The translations under genes were made by a program, and so were the position numbers. A stretch of DNA of 64,000 bases from Ignavibacteriota bacterium (GTDB taxonomy: Bacteria; Bacteroidota; Ignavibacteria; Palsa-1295), in the NCBI GenBank assembly GCA_003151825.1, contig PLYO01000034.1, positions 1 to 64,000 of the forward strand, in the 5' to 3' direction. The stretch's first letter is position 1. Each line of letters starts with the position of its first letter. The notes beneath the pieces are model-generated. The model made no database searches and had not been told where the DNA came from. It worked only from the letters and a program-made list of their open reading frames with translations. Positions 18,348 to 26,880 of the stretch are shown here, in pieces.

Positions 18348-19418
18348 ATGGCAACTACAGAAGTTTTGGAACGAACATCAACATCGAAAGTCGCGGCAGG
18401 GATCGAAACCCCCATTGGGAATGGCATTGCCCATCCTGAAAATCCTTCCCATCCTGTAAATCTTGGTCGTTTTGAGATGCAGGGCAAAAAAGCCACGCGC
18501 TTTGGGTTTGGCGAAGGGCTCGTCGTGCTTGGCGAGCGGTATGAGAATGTCGTGGTGCTGGGCGGCGATATTACCGGCTCGGTGATGACGTCCTATTTCA
18601 AGGATAAATTCCCCGACCGTTTCTTTTCGATGGGCATTACCGAAGCGACGGCCACGCTTGTTTCCGCCGGACTGGCGCTTTCGGGAATGATTCCATTTTT
18701 CGCGACGTATGGCGCTTTTGCATCCTGCCGCAATACCGACATGCTCCGCATCTCCTGCGCCTACAACGACGCGAATGTAAAAATCGGCGGCGGACACGCC
18801 GGCATTTCCGTCGGCGAGGACGGCGCGACGCACCAGGCGCTTGAAGAGATCGCCATCATTCGCGTGCTTCCGAATATGACGCTCGTCGTTCCCTGCGATT
18901 TTTTGGAAGCGAAAAAAGCGACGATTGCCGTCGGCGAGCATTACGGGCCGAGCTACATCCGCTTTGGCCGCGTGGATGTTCCAAGCTTCACGCGCGAAGA
19001 TACGCCGTTCGAGATCGGCAAAGCGCAGATATTTAAAGAAGGGAATGATGCCGCCATCATTGCCTGCGGGCCGATGGTATGGGAATCTTTGGCCGCCGCG
19101 TATGAACTGGAAGCCGAGGGAATTAATGTTCGCGTGATTAATATGTCCACCATTAAGCCGCTCGACCGGAAGGCGATCATTCGCGCGGCTACGGAATGCG
19201 GCGCCATTGTTACGGCGGAGGAGCATCAGATTACCGCCGGACTTGGCGGCGCGGTTGCCGAAGTGCTCGCACAGCAAATCCCGACGCCCGTCGAATTTGT
19301 CGGCGTGAAGGATACCTTTGGCGGCAGCGGCAAACCCGACGAGCTGATGAAATTCTTCGGCCTCACAAGCGCCGATGTAAAAGCCGCGGTGCTGCGGGCG
19401 ATCGAGCGGAAGGGCTAA
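18348..19418 (+). CDS. tktB: Transketolase, C-terminal (pyrimidine-binding) subunit
   Basis: The 356-residue product contains the pyrimidine-binding part (DITGSVMTSYFKDKFPDR; GITEATATLVSAGLALSG; GGHAGISVGEDGATHQALEEIA) and the C-terminal domain (MSTIKPLDRKAI; TAEEHQITAGLGGAV). The N-terminal ~45 residues differ from homologues: residues about 28-41 (HPENPSHPVNLGR) are the in-frame translation of a CCATCCTGAAAATC-type repeat. The enzyme core starts after that (KKATRFGFGEGLVVLG), so the insertion may be tolerated as a disordered leader, or a later start may be used. Confidence 0.92.
   Translation: MATTEVLERTSTSKVAAGIETPIGNGIAHPENPSHPVNLGRFEMQGKKATRFGFGEGLVVLGERYENVVVLGGDITGSVMTSYFKDKFPDRFFSMGITEATATLVSAGLALSGMIPFFATYGAFASCRNTDMLRISCAYNDANVKIGGGHAGISVGEDGATHQALEEIAIIRVLPNMTLVVPCDFLEAKKATIAVGEHYGPSYIRFGRVDVPSFTREDTPFEIGKAQIFKEGNDAAIIACGPMVWESLAAAYELEAEGINVRVINMSTIKPLDRKAIIRAATECGAIVTAEEHQITAGLGGAVAEVLAQQIPTPVEFVGVKDTFGGSGKPDELMKFFGLTSADVKAAVLRAIERKG
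18429..18470. repeat. CCATCCTG(A/T)AAATC tandem repeat inside tktB
   Basis: Two direct units, CCATCCTGAAAATCC (18431) and CCATCCTGTAAATCT (18449), spaced 18 bp, followed by TGGTCG. The same composite is found reversed at the bioD/bioA junction (35244-35290). Confidence 0.75.
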
Positions 19419-19448
19419 TACTCCGATGTGACGAACGCCTTCGGAGTA
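19419..19448 (+). terminator. Hairpin directly after tktB
   Basis: TACTCCGA (19419-19426) pairs perfectly with TCGGAGTA (19441-19448) starting one base after the TAA stop. There is no T-run, so it may be a repeat-derived hairpin rather than an intrinsic terminator. The rest of the 230-bp gap to 19649 shows no gene. Confidence 0.45.
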
Positions 19449-19648
19449 AAGAACTGTCTTCGCCTTATGCACTCCGATTTGACCTCCGCCCGTGGGCACT
19501 TTTGATACACCGCGCGGCTTTCCATATCGTCATGATTCCGAAACGGCTTCTCGTACTCACCCTCTTCGCCGCGCTTCATAAGATTTTTGACAAATTACTG
19601 TAACCTTTTGGCGTTTCGTTGGTCTTCTTATAAATAGAGGTTACTTCC

Positions 19649-20722
19649 ATGAACACACGAATCGTTATTATTGCTTGTTTTTTGCTGATTTTGGGGATTC
19701 CCGCCCACCCTCAGTGCGTCCCGGCCAATAATGAGCTGTCCGGAGGAGAGGTTCAGGCTCTTGTAGTGTATGGCTCATATCTCCTTGCAGAAACAGATAG
19801 CGGCATCTGGCGCCGCCCCCTTTCCGAAATGGTCACATCAAGCGCGGACTCCATTATTCTCATTGCGCCGCCAGATGACTCCCAGATTTTCAATTTCTCT
19901 CAAATTTATTCGATGACCTTCGTCTGGCATGCACTGCCTCTCTCGCGGAATTATGTTTTTTCTATTCGCAATGCACTGTGGGATTCAACGATTACTACCG
20001 AGGATACTTCGATTGTCGTACTCTTGAGCGAATCCGGAGGATACTTTTCGTGGTCGGTGTATGCTCAATTCGATTCCGGGACATCACCTCCATCAGGACG
20101 AACTTTGATTGATATTGATGAAATGCTGCCTCATACCGTTACTCCTCCTGATGGAATCGGTAATGTCTCCATGCCGGTCCATTTTACCTGGACAGCACCT
20201 TTAGACCAATACGGAGGTTCCTGGGATCAAATAATAGTTGCTACGGACCAGCAATTGACCAAAATCGTGCTGATGGATACTCCATACGAATACGAAAATT
20301 ATATTGCGATTTCATCTCTCAAACCAAATACAACTTATTATTGGGCCGTTGGCGTCAATGGCGTTATGTGGAATCTTGCGGACTCCCTATGGGTGTGGTC
20401 CGACACTGCGTCGTTTACCACCGGAGATTTTTCCGGTGTGACCGATCCGACAACAAGCGATCGGGCCCTTCACATCTACCCCAACCCCTTCTCCCAATCC
20501 ACCCAAATCACCTTCACCTCCCAAGCTGCCGGGTATGCGGAGGTAACCATTGTGAACACGCTTGGCGTGGAGGTTGCGCGGCTGTTTTCGGGTGAGTTAG
20601 GTGCTGGGAATCATTCCTTCACCTGGGACGCTGGCAAGAATGCCAGCGTCACGGGGACGTATGAGTGCCTCGTCCGCATGAATGGGCAAGTGGAGACGCT
20701 GCCCATCATAATTCTTCGCTAA
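19649..20722 (+). CDS. T9SS-exported protein, truncated relative of the propeller protein
   Basis: The 357-residue product has a signal peptide (1-22). Residues about 40-60 (YLLAETDSGIWRRPLSEM) match the last propeller blade and linker of the protein at 15150-17204, but all earlier blades are missing. One or two fibronectin-III-like domains follow (80-260, LIAPPDDSQIFNF then NTTYYWAVGVNG), then a sorting domain from IYPNPFSQSTQITF. It reads like a paralogue that has lost its propeller or exchanged its middle. Predicted secreted; function unknown. Confidence 0.85.
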   Translation: MNTRIVIIACFLLILGIPAHPQCVPANNELSGGEVQALVVYGSYLLAETDSGIWRRPLSEMVTSSADSIILIAPPDDSQIFNFSQIYSMTFVWHALPLSRNYVFSIRNALWDSTITTEDTSIVVLLSESGGYFSWSVYAQFDSGTSPPSGRTLIDIDEMLPHTVTPPDGIGNVSMPVHFTWTAPLDQYGGSWDQIIVATDQQLTKIVLMDTPYEYENYIAISSLKPNTTYYWAVGVNGVMWNLADSLWVWSDTASFTTGDFSGVTDPTTSDRALHIYPNPFSQSTQITFTSQAAGYAEVTIVNTLGVEVARLFSGELGAGNHSFTWDAGKNASVTGTYECLVRMNGQVETLPIIILR

Positions 20723-20738
20723 AATTTTGAAGGCATTG

Positions 20739-20836
20739 GTGTCGTCCCTCCGGGACTCTTGGCCCGAAAACAAATTCCTCGTCCGGGGGCTTACGCCGCC
20801 CGGCTACACATATGCCGCCCCGCTGGGGCTGAGAGA
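20739..20836. repeat. GTCCCTCCGGGAC / CGGGGGCTTACGCC-type dispersed repeat
   Basis: About 98 bp of GC-rich hairpins: CCCTCCGGGA, CCGGGGGCTTACGCCGCCCGG and GCCGCCCCGCTGGGGC. I recognise the general pattern as a repeat found in many copies in unrelated bacterial genomes. It follows the T9SS gene directly. Confidence 0.6.
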
Positions 20837-21230
20837 CACCGCTACCAAATCCCAAAAATCTCAATAATCACAAAAATTACGGTTCAGACATTTTCTTGCA
20901 ACTTAATTTAAATTACGGCGTTTATATATTGCTTTTATGAGCACCCAAAAAGAAAAAATGAAGTACGTGATATTCTGCATGAAAAGCAAATGGACTGCAT
21001 AAGTTCATGAAAAGTTAAATGAAAATTAACCGTGAAAACACAAAATAGGCACCTTTTCATAAGGAAAAATGCTGAATAAAGCTCATAATCGCAATAGTTC
21101 ATGAAACGCTAATGAAAGAGAGTCAAGTGAGCACCTATTTGCGAGACGAAAGAATGCATAAAATAATCATGAAAATCCCGAAAAATCCATCTGCGAAATC
21201 CGCAACAATCTGCAGAATCCCAGTTCTCTT
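20837..21230. other. AT-rich leader region upstream of hemE
   Basis: No gene supported. The segment is much AT-richer than its flanks. It holds two copies of AGTTCATGAAA (21002-21012 and 21096-21106), each followed by AATGAAA a few bases later, and several ATGAAAA words. TTCATGAA is a perfect palindrome and could be an operator. The last 60 bp contain a degenerate AAATCCCGAAAAATCC repeat. Confidence 0.5.
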
Positions 21231-22277
21231 ATGAACGATCTTTTATTACGTGCGGCTCGGTTAGAGCCGATCGAGCGTGCGCCGGTCTGGTTTATGCGAC
21301 AGGCGGGCAGGTATTTGCCGGAGTACCGCGCCATTCGGGAAAAGCATAGCTTCCTTGAAATGGTACGCACTCCTGAGCTTGCCTCGACCGTAACGATTCA
21401 GCCCGTCGAGCTGATGGATGTGGATGCGGCCATCATTTTTTCGGACATTCTCGTCGTTCCGGAAGCGATGGGAATGCAGCTTGTGTTCGAGGATGGCGAA
21501 GGTCCGAAGTTCCCGGAACCAATCCGGCTCTATAAACAGATCAAATCGCTGACGGATAAGGATATTGTTTCGAAACTCCGTTATGTCACGGACGCGATCA
21601 AGCTCACGAAAGAAAAATTGAACGGGCGCGTCCCGCTCATCGGATTTTCCGGCTCGCCGTGGACGCTCTTTGCCTATATGGTCGAGGGAGAAGGCTCGAA
21701 GGATTTCCGGTATGCCAAGCAGATGCTTTATACTCGAAAAGAAGACGCGCATCTTTTGCTTCAAAAAATTTCGGACGCCGTGGCGCAATATCTCATCGCG
21801 CAAATCGAGGCCGGCGCGGACGTCGTGCAGATTTTCGATACGTGGGCCGGCGTCCTCACGCCCGAAGATTTTATAGAATTCTCGCTCGGCTATCTTATCG
21901 AAATCGTGCAGCTTGTGAAGCAACACACCAAACGCAAGGCTCCGATAATATTATTTTGCAAAGGTGCGAATCATTCCCTCTCGGAAATCGCGATGTCCGG
22001 CTGCGACGTCATCAGTCTCGATTGGACAATCGATATTTCGGAAGCGAAAGCGCTGCTCGGTGATAGCGTTGCATTGCAAGGAAATCTCGATCCCGCCATT
22101 CTATATACCACCGAAGAAGTGATCGAAGAAAAAGTCCGCGCCATCGCGGAGCGGATGAGTGAACCGCGCGGACATATTTTTAATCTGGGCCATGGCATTG
22201 CACCGGATGTCGATCCGCATAACGCGCGGGTGTTTGTGAAGGCTGCGAAGGAGGCGTATCGACAAAAAGCTGAATAG
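21231..22277 (+). CDS. hemE: Uroporphyrinogen decarboxylase
   Basis: The 348-residue product catalyses decarboxylation of uroporphyrinogen III to coproporphyrinogen III in haem synthesis. Signatures: PVWFMRQAGRYLPEYR (near residues 19-34, with the substrate-binding Arg residues), DAAIIFSDILVVPEAMG (contains the catalytic Asp), GFSGSPWTLFAYMVEG, and C-terminal GHGIAPDVDPHNAR. Length is typical (340-355). No other haem gene is adjacent, and no Shine-Dalgarno is seen. Confidence 0.97.
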   Translation: MNDLLLRAARLEPIERAPVWFMRQAGRYLPEYRAIREKHSFLEMVRTPELASTVTIQPVELMDVDAAIIFSDILVVPEAMGMQLVFEDGEGPKFPEPIRLYKQIKSLTDKDIVSKLRYVTDAIKLTKEKLNGRVPLIGFSGSPWTLFAYMVEGEGSKDFRYAKQMLYTRKEDAHLLLQKISDAVAQYLIAQIEAGADVVQIFDTWAGVLTPEDFIEFSLGYLIEIVQLVKQHTKRKAPIILFCKGANHSLSEIAMSGCDVISLDWTIDISEAKALLGDSVALQGNLDPAILYTTEEVIEEKVRAIAERMSEPRGHIFNLGHGIAPDVDPHNARVFVKAAKEAYRQKAE

Positions 22278-22304
22278 ACATAAGGGCGGCAACTTTCCAT
22301 TACC

Positions 22305-22452
22305 TGTCATCCTGAGCAGAGTTCTTCTCGACGTAGGAGAGAAGAACGGAGTCGAAGGATCTGGTGAAGTTTTAACGTAAGCTGAACTACCAGAGATCCT
22401 TCGACTCCGCAATCCTCCGCTATCGCTACGGATTGCTCCGCTCAGGATGACA
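22305..22452. repeat. TGTCATCCTGAGC inverted-repeat element
   Basis: TGTCATCCTGAGC (22305-22317) and GCTCAGGATGACA (22440-22452) are perfect inverse copies. Inner complementary blocks are GTCGAAGGATCT and AGATCCTTCGAC, plus a small GTTCTTCTC/GAGAAGAAC hairpin. The 148-bp element lies between hemE and tRNA-Leu. It is a well-known type of dispersed palindromic repeat; a decayed copy is near 38060-38130. Confidence 0.8.
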
Positions 22453-22537
22453 AGCAATAAATATTTCTGAAGATTACATTTAAACATTTGACATGGAACA
22501 TGCGTAAGTCCGGGTCTGTTAGGCCCCGTCCAAACCG

Positions 22538-22621
22538 GCCCGAGTGGTGAAATTGGTAGACACGCTGTGTTCAGAGCGCAGTGGTCGTGAGGCTGTGCGA
22601 GTTCGAGTCTCGCCTCGGGCA
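22538..22621 (+). tRNA. tRNA-Leu (anticodon CAG)
   Basis: An 84-nt class II tRNA with a long variable arm. The acceptor GCCCGAG pairs with CTCGGGC; the anticodon stem CTGTG/CGCAG has loop TTCAGAG, giving anticodon CAG; the T loop is TTCGAGT. CCA is not encoded. Confidence 0.96.
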
Positions 22622-22684
22622 CGATAACGAACATGTGAGCAGCGAAAACGTGAGCGAATTTGCGACGCATCTAAACGGTTCCGC

Positions 22685-24118
22685 ATGACACCGGTCATTT
22701 CTTCCGCGCCCCTTCGGCGACAAGGCCCCCATCCGCCAGCGAAAAAACTTCGCGTTGCCTGGATTTCCCTCACCGTGACGGTCATCCTTGTAACGGCGAA
22801 ACTTGCCGTTGGGCTTGCGACAAGTTCCCTAGCAATTTTATCGCTCGCGGCGGAATCGGGCATCGACCTCGCGGCAGTCGTGATTACGCTTTTAGCCGTT
22901 CGAGTAAGTTCCATACCGCCGGATGAGGATCATCCGTATGGCCACGGCAAATTCGAAAGTCTTTCGGCGCTCGGACAGGGGCTGCTGCTGCTCGTCGCTA
23001 CGGTCTGGATCGCAGTCAGCGCCATTCACCGACTGACGGGAACCCCGGAATTAGTCGAAGTAAATTTCTGGAGTTTTGGCGTGCTCGTTTTTTCAATGAC
23101 GCTCGATTTCTGGCGAGCCAAATTGCTAAAAGGAACGGGACACGAGCACCACTCCGCCGCGCTGGAAGCAAGCTCGCTGCATTTCTTTACCGATTCCCTT
23201 TCGGCGCTGATCGCTGTTATCGCATTGCTGCTGGTACGGTTCGGGAATCTTCCTGCAGCAGATGACTGGGCCGCTATTCTCGTAGCCGCTTTTGTGGCAT
23301 ACCTCAGCATTCGGCTGATTACCCGCGCCGTCGATGGCCTAACGGATCGTTACACAAAAACCGGAGATTACGACCGGCTGAAAACGCTCGTGGAACAGAT
23401 GCACGGCGTGGAAAGCGTGGCGCGGATGCGAATGCGTCTGGCCGGGCCGGCGCTGTTTGTCGAAGTCAGCATACTGTTGTCTCGCGTTCTTCCTTTCGCT
23501 GCCGTTCAGCGGATTATTGCCGAGGTCGAGCGGACTATTATCTCCGAATTTCCGCAGGCGGAAGTAACGGTCCACTGGCGGCCCATTCGGACTGCGTCGG
23601 AGATGCCATTCGATACGCTAAAGATGATCGCGGCGGAATATGGACTGATGCCGCATAACATCGAGCTTTCGAGCATGAAGGATGACAAGACGTCGCTCGA
23701 TTACCATGTCGAATTTCCACCCGGGACGCCGCTCTCAAACGCAGGTGGAATGTCGCGGGAGATCGAAGGGCGCATTCGCCACGAGTTACCTGAGATCGGC
23801 ACAATCTTCGTTCATTTCGAAGAAGAACGCTCGGACCGCGCGCTGCCGCATGTCGGGGAAATCGATCGACCCGCGCTACTATCCGAGGCCGCCGCGTGCG
23901 CCAAAGCTACGCATCCATCGGTGCAAGGTGTGCGTGACCTCCATCTCTTTCGCGACGAGCGCGATCAGAGTCTCAAGCTTATTGTGACCGTTGATCTTCC
24001 GAATAACCTTTTGCTTCACGACGCGCACGAAATTATGACAAATGTCGAGGCCAATCTTCGAAAACGGTTCCCGGAATTAACGCGCATTCTTATTCAGGCC
24101 GGAGGGTTAGGAGTTTGA
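22685..24118 (+). CDS. Cation diffusion facilitator transporter with long cytosolic tail
   Basis: The 477-residue product probably exports divalent metal (Zn2+, Fe2+ or similar) against protons at the inner membrane. There are six hydrophobic helices between about 30 and 225; ESGIDLAA occupies TM2, HPYGHGK (82-88) is the family signature after it, and HFFTDSLSA (about 165) in TM5 has the His-x3-Asp pair. TM2 reads AAESGID rather than the usual HS-x-x-D, so metal preference may differ. The C-terminal part (225-477) is about twice the usual length and looks like two CDF C-terminal domains in tandem. It starts 63 bp after tRNA-Leu and ends 20 bp from a convergent PASTA gene. Confidence 0.9.
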   Translation: MTPVISSAPLRRQGPHPPAKKLRVAWISLTVTVILVTAKLAVGLATSSLAILSLAAESGIDLAAVVITLLAVRVSSIPPDEDHPYGHGKFESLSALGQGLLLLVATVWIAVSAIHRLTGTPELVEVNFWSFGVLVFSMTLDFWRAKLLKGTGHEHHSAALEASSLHFFTDSLSALIAVIALLLVRFGNLPAADDWAAILVAAFVAYLSIRLITRAVDGLTDRYTKTGDYDRLKTLVEQMHGVESVARMRMRLAGPALFVEVSILLSRVLPFAAVQRIIAEVERTIISEFPQAEVTVHWRPIRTASEMPFDTLKMIAAEYGLMPHNIELSSMKDDKTSLDYHVEFPPGTPLSNAGGMSREIEGRIRHELPEIGTIFVHFEEERSDRALPHVGEIDRPALLSEAAACAKATHPSVQGVRDLHLFRDERDQSLKLIVTVDLPNNLLLHDAHEIMTNVEANLRKRFPELTRILIQAGGLGV

Positions 24119-24138
24119 AAGCGCGAGGCTGGCTGATC

Positions 24139-24957
24139 TTACGGCGCATTAGCTGGCGGCGCATCACCGCCGCGAGCCACGAAGACATCGATGGCCGCGC
24201 CTTCGTTGACCAAATCGCCAGAGGGTGGGTATTGATCGAGCACGGCATTTTCGGGCGCGCCATTTTGGTAATTGACTTTTCCGAGTTCGAGCTTCACGCT
24301 CTTCAATTTCTCGATGGCCTCCGAAAGCGAAAGATTCGTGAGACTCGGCACCGGTACGCGGCCCAGGAGCGGCCCCTGGGAAACCGTTACTCCGACTTCG
24401 GCGCTCGCCGATGTTTCCGTTCCCGGCACGGGCGTTTGCCCGAAGACGGTTCCATTTGCGGCGCTGTCCGAATACGCATAATTCACTTTGCCAATGGACA
24501 TATTCGATTTAATCATAACCATCTTGGCGTCGCGCAGCGATTTCCCGAGCAGGTTGGGAACGCTCGCCATTTCTTTGCCACCCGAAATGATGAGATAAAC
24601 TTTGCGGCCCGGCTTGGTTTCTTCGCCGCCTTCGGGAGTCTGGCGAATAATGGTTCCCTCCGGAGTTTTTTCATCGAAGCGCACTTCATACTGGATCGGC
24701 TGGTAGCCGGCGGCTTGCAGCAATTGCAGCGCGGCGGCGGTTTTTGCGCCAACGACATTCGGTACGGTCGCGGCGGAGCCTTGCCTGACGTAAAGAGGCA
24801 TAATTACATTATCGAAGAGCAGAACGATCACCACGAACGCAGCCACCGCAATGAGCGACCCAAACAGCCACCTCTGCTTTATCGAAAAGCGGCGAAAGAA
24901 ATTGCTCTCGGCCGTCGGTGGTTCCGGCGAATCTATAAGCTCTTGAGCGTTAGTCAT
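24139..24957 (-). CDS. Membrane-anchored triple PASTA-domain protein
   Basis: The 272-residue product has a cytosolic N-terminus (1-30), one transmembrane helix (about 31-52), then three PASTA domains (about 65-128, 132-200 and 203-265), each with the typical VPN-x-G / EAI-x-L / G-x-V-x-x-Q-x-P pattern. PASTA domains bind peptidoglycan-type ligands and usually sit on PknB kinases or PBPs. Here no kinase or transpeptidase domain is fused, so this is a stand-alone wall sensor or scaffold. Confidence 0.9.
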   Translation of the reverse strand: MTNAQELIDSPEPPTAESNFFRRFSIKQRWLFGSLIAVAAFVVIVLLFDNVIMPLYVRQGSAATVPNVVGAKTAAALQLLQAAGYQPIQYEVRFDEKTPEGTIIRQTPEGGEETKPGRKVYLIISGGKEMASVPNLLGKSLRDAKMVMIKSNMSIGKVNYAYSDSAANGTVFGQTPVPGTETSASAEVGVTVSQGPLLGRVPVPSLTNLSLSEAIEKLKSVKLELGKVNYQNGAPENAVLDQYPPSGDLVNEGAAIDVFVARGGDAPPANAP

Positions 24958-25067
24958 GTCAGGGATTCCAACACCGGCTTATCTTCTTTTCATCCCACGG
25001 CGTGAACAGAGGCTCCCTCGAATGGGTTATAAGAACAAGGTCAACGATGTAGGGATTTGAATCGCCT

Positions 25068-25487
25068 TTGCCGTCTAAAAGCTCTCAACATATCGCCTTT
25101 TTCTTCGTGCTCTTCGTTTCGATGGGCCTGCACTGGTATGTGTTCGCTAATTTGAAACGGGTGCTCAAGCGCGACTATCCTAAGCTTGGCAGAAGATTAG
25201 TGAGAATATCGCTCTCGCTCTTCCTCATCATGGACTCGCCATTTTTATTTCTTTATTTTCAGGGATCCTTTCACTCGACGCTGACGCTCGTTTCGCATGT
25301 GCTCGTCTATCCCTTCCTCGTCTGGCAAACCATCATGCTGATGTGGGTGATCATTCTTTTGCCTTTTACCTTGTGGCGGCGGACGAAGAAAATCGCGACA
25401 TTCCTTCGTAATCTCTTTGATCGCACTCGCAAGCGGGGTGAACCATTCGTCCATGATGAAATTGCGCTGGAGTCCGTAACGAAATAA
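25068..25487 (+). CDS. Integral membrane protein paired with a phosphoesterase
   Basis: The 139-residue product starts at TTG, as no earlier ATG fits. Three to four hydrophobic helices lie between about 8 and 110 (HIAFFFVLFVSMGLHWYVF; LVRISLSLFLIMDSPFLFLYF; LVYPFLVWQTIMLMWVIILL), followed by a basic cytosolic tail. It ends 4 bp before the metallophosphoesterase. In related proteins of the YkuE/YaeI type such helices are fused N-terminally to the phosphoesterase; here they are encoded separately. Confidence 0.7.
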   Translation: MPSKSSQHIAFFFVLFVSMGLHWYVFANLKRVLKRDYPKLGRRLVRISLSLFLIMDSPFLFLYFQGSFHSTLTLVSHVLVYPFLVWQTIMLMWVIILLPFTLWRRTKKIATFLRNLFDRTRKRGEPFVHDEIALESVTK

Positions 25488-25491
25488 AACA

Positions 25492-26442
25492 ATGATTACA
25501 AAACCATCCCTCGCATCGCCAGCTATGCGCCCCCTCCTTCCAAAAGAGGGAAAATCCAGAAGCCTGACGCGCCGAGCTTTTTTGCATACGAGCATTCTCG
25601 GCGTAAGTGGCATCGCGCTTGCAAGCTGCACACGAGGCATCATGCAGCGCAACGACATCGAGATTACCGAGCGCACTTTCTCTCTCCCCAATCTGCCTCC
25701 GGCCTTCGAGGGAAAGACGATGACGTTCCTCAGCGATGTTCACGCCGGCCCATTCATGGACGTGGACGAGATGAAGCATATCGTCCAGATTGTCAATGAT
25801 TTGAAAAGCGACATTATTGTCATGCCTGGGGATTTCGTGACGTCGGATCCGAACGAAATAGAGCCGTTTGCCGAGGCGATGGCGTCGCTTAAAGCGCCGT
25901 ATGGAGTCTATGCCTGCACTGGGAACCATGATTATTACGCCGGCATAGATCTGGTGAGCCGAGGCGTTGAAGATATTGGCTTTAAGCTCTTGCGAAACGA
26001 GAATACTGCTCTCACCATCGACGGGCAATCGCTTTATTTTATCGGCGTCGATGATAGCGATGCTTCCTCCATTAAATATTATGTCGATGGAAAACCGGCT
26101 CCCCATATCGAAGCGGCCTGGCAAGGCATTCCGCATAATGCCGCAACGATCCTGCTTTGCCACAAGCCCTATATGTTCGAAGATTTTGCAAAAACCAATA
26201 CCGGTTTGATGCTCGCAGGCCATACGCATGGCGGCCAAATCGTGCTCGGAAGGATTGGGCGAACAGTCATGACCTTCAGCACCCTTGCCTCGCAATACGT
26301 CGATGGATTATATTTGCCGGAGCATCTGAAATCGAAGACGCAAATGTATGTCTCGCGCGGCATTGGCGTAGTCGGCGTACCGATTCGCATCAATTGCCCG
26401 CCGGAGATTACGAAGATAACGTTGACGAATTCCCCCTCCTAA
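25492..26442 (+). CDS. Calcineurin-like metallophosphoesterase, Tat-exported lipoprotein
   Basis: The 316-residue product has a twin-Arg signal (TRRAFLHTS, Arg 27-28) and a lipobox ending at Cys46. Dinuclear metal site motifs are in order: SDVHAG, GDFVTSD, GNHDYY, CHKPYMF, GHTHGGQ. Relatives of the YkuE/YaeI type act on envelope substrates such as UDP-2,3-diacylglucosamine or membrane phospho-compounds; the substrate is unknown. Residues 13-22 (RPLLPKEGKS) look like a translated, decayed copy of the CCCCTCCTT-type repeat, and the stop codon lies in the repeat that starts at 26430. Confidence 0.88.
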   Translation: MITKPSLASPAMRPLLPKEGKSRSLTRRAFLHTSILGVSGIALASCTRGIMQRNDIEITERTFSLPNLPPAFEGKTMTFLSDVHAGPFMDVDEMKHIVQIVNDLKSDIIVMPGDFVTSDPNEIEPFAEAMASLKAPYGVYACTGNHDYYAGIDLVSRGVEDIGFKLLRNENTALTIDGQSLYFIGVDDSDASSIKYYVDGKPAPHIEAAWQGIPHNAATILLCHKPYMFEDFAKTNTGLMLAGHTHGGQIVLGRIGRTVMTFSTLASQYVDGLYLPEHLKSKTQMYVSRGIGVVGVPIRINCPPEITKITLTNSPS

Positions 26443-26880
26443 AGAAGGAGGGGGTTAGGGGGTGGTAATTATATACAATGACGGAAATTTTTAATCGAGC
26501 CGAACTTAAAACCCGCCGAAGGGAACTTCGTAAAAGTGCAACCCCAGCGGAACAGACACTTTGGAAATCTCTCCGTGGTTCCCAAATCGAGGACGTGAAG
26601 TTTCGAAGACAAGCGAGCATTGCTACATACGTAGTGGACTTTTATGCTCCAGAGCTTCGATTAGCAATCGAAATCGATGGCTCAATCCATCAGGGGGACA
26701 TTCTAATATTGGATAACAGCCGCCAACGAAGCTTGGAAGAGCTTGGAATTATTTTTCTCAGGTTCTCGAATGAAGAGGTTTTGAATGAGACTTCCGCTGT
26801 GATTAATAAAATTGGGGATAAAGTAAAATCTCTTCGCAAGGAACCACCCCCTAACCCCCTCCTTCTTAAGGAGGGGGAAC
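26430..26880. mobile_element. Candidate element: DUF559 gene flanked by 36-bp inverted repeats
   Basis: The left repeat 26430-26465 and the right repeat 26845-26880 are inverse copies identical at 35 of 36 positions. Each is itself palindromic (CCCCCTCCT...AGGAGGGGG) with a TTAGGGGGTGG side. Between them lies exactly one DUF559-type nuclease domain starting at 26478. The phosphoesterase stop is inside the left copy, and the right copy is translated as a linker. No clear target-site duplication is seen. The layout suggests a small mobile element moved by, or with, the DUF559 nuclease, as RAYT genes are with REP sequences. This is inference. Confidence 0.6.

Noticed and set aside
18378-19499. 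373-codon open frame antisense to tktB
   Set aside because: The sense strand encodes a clear transketolase subunit; the antisense product shows no motif.
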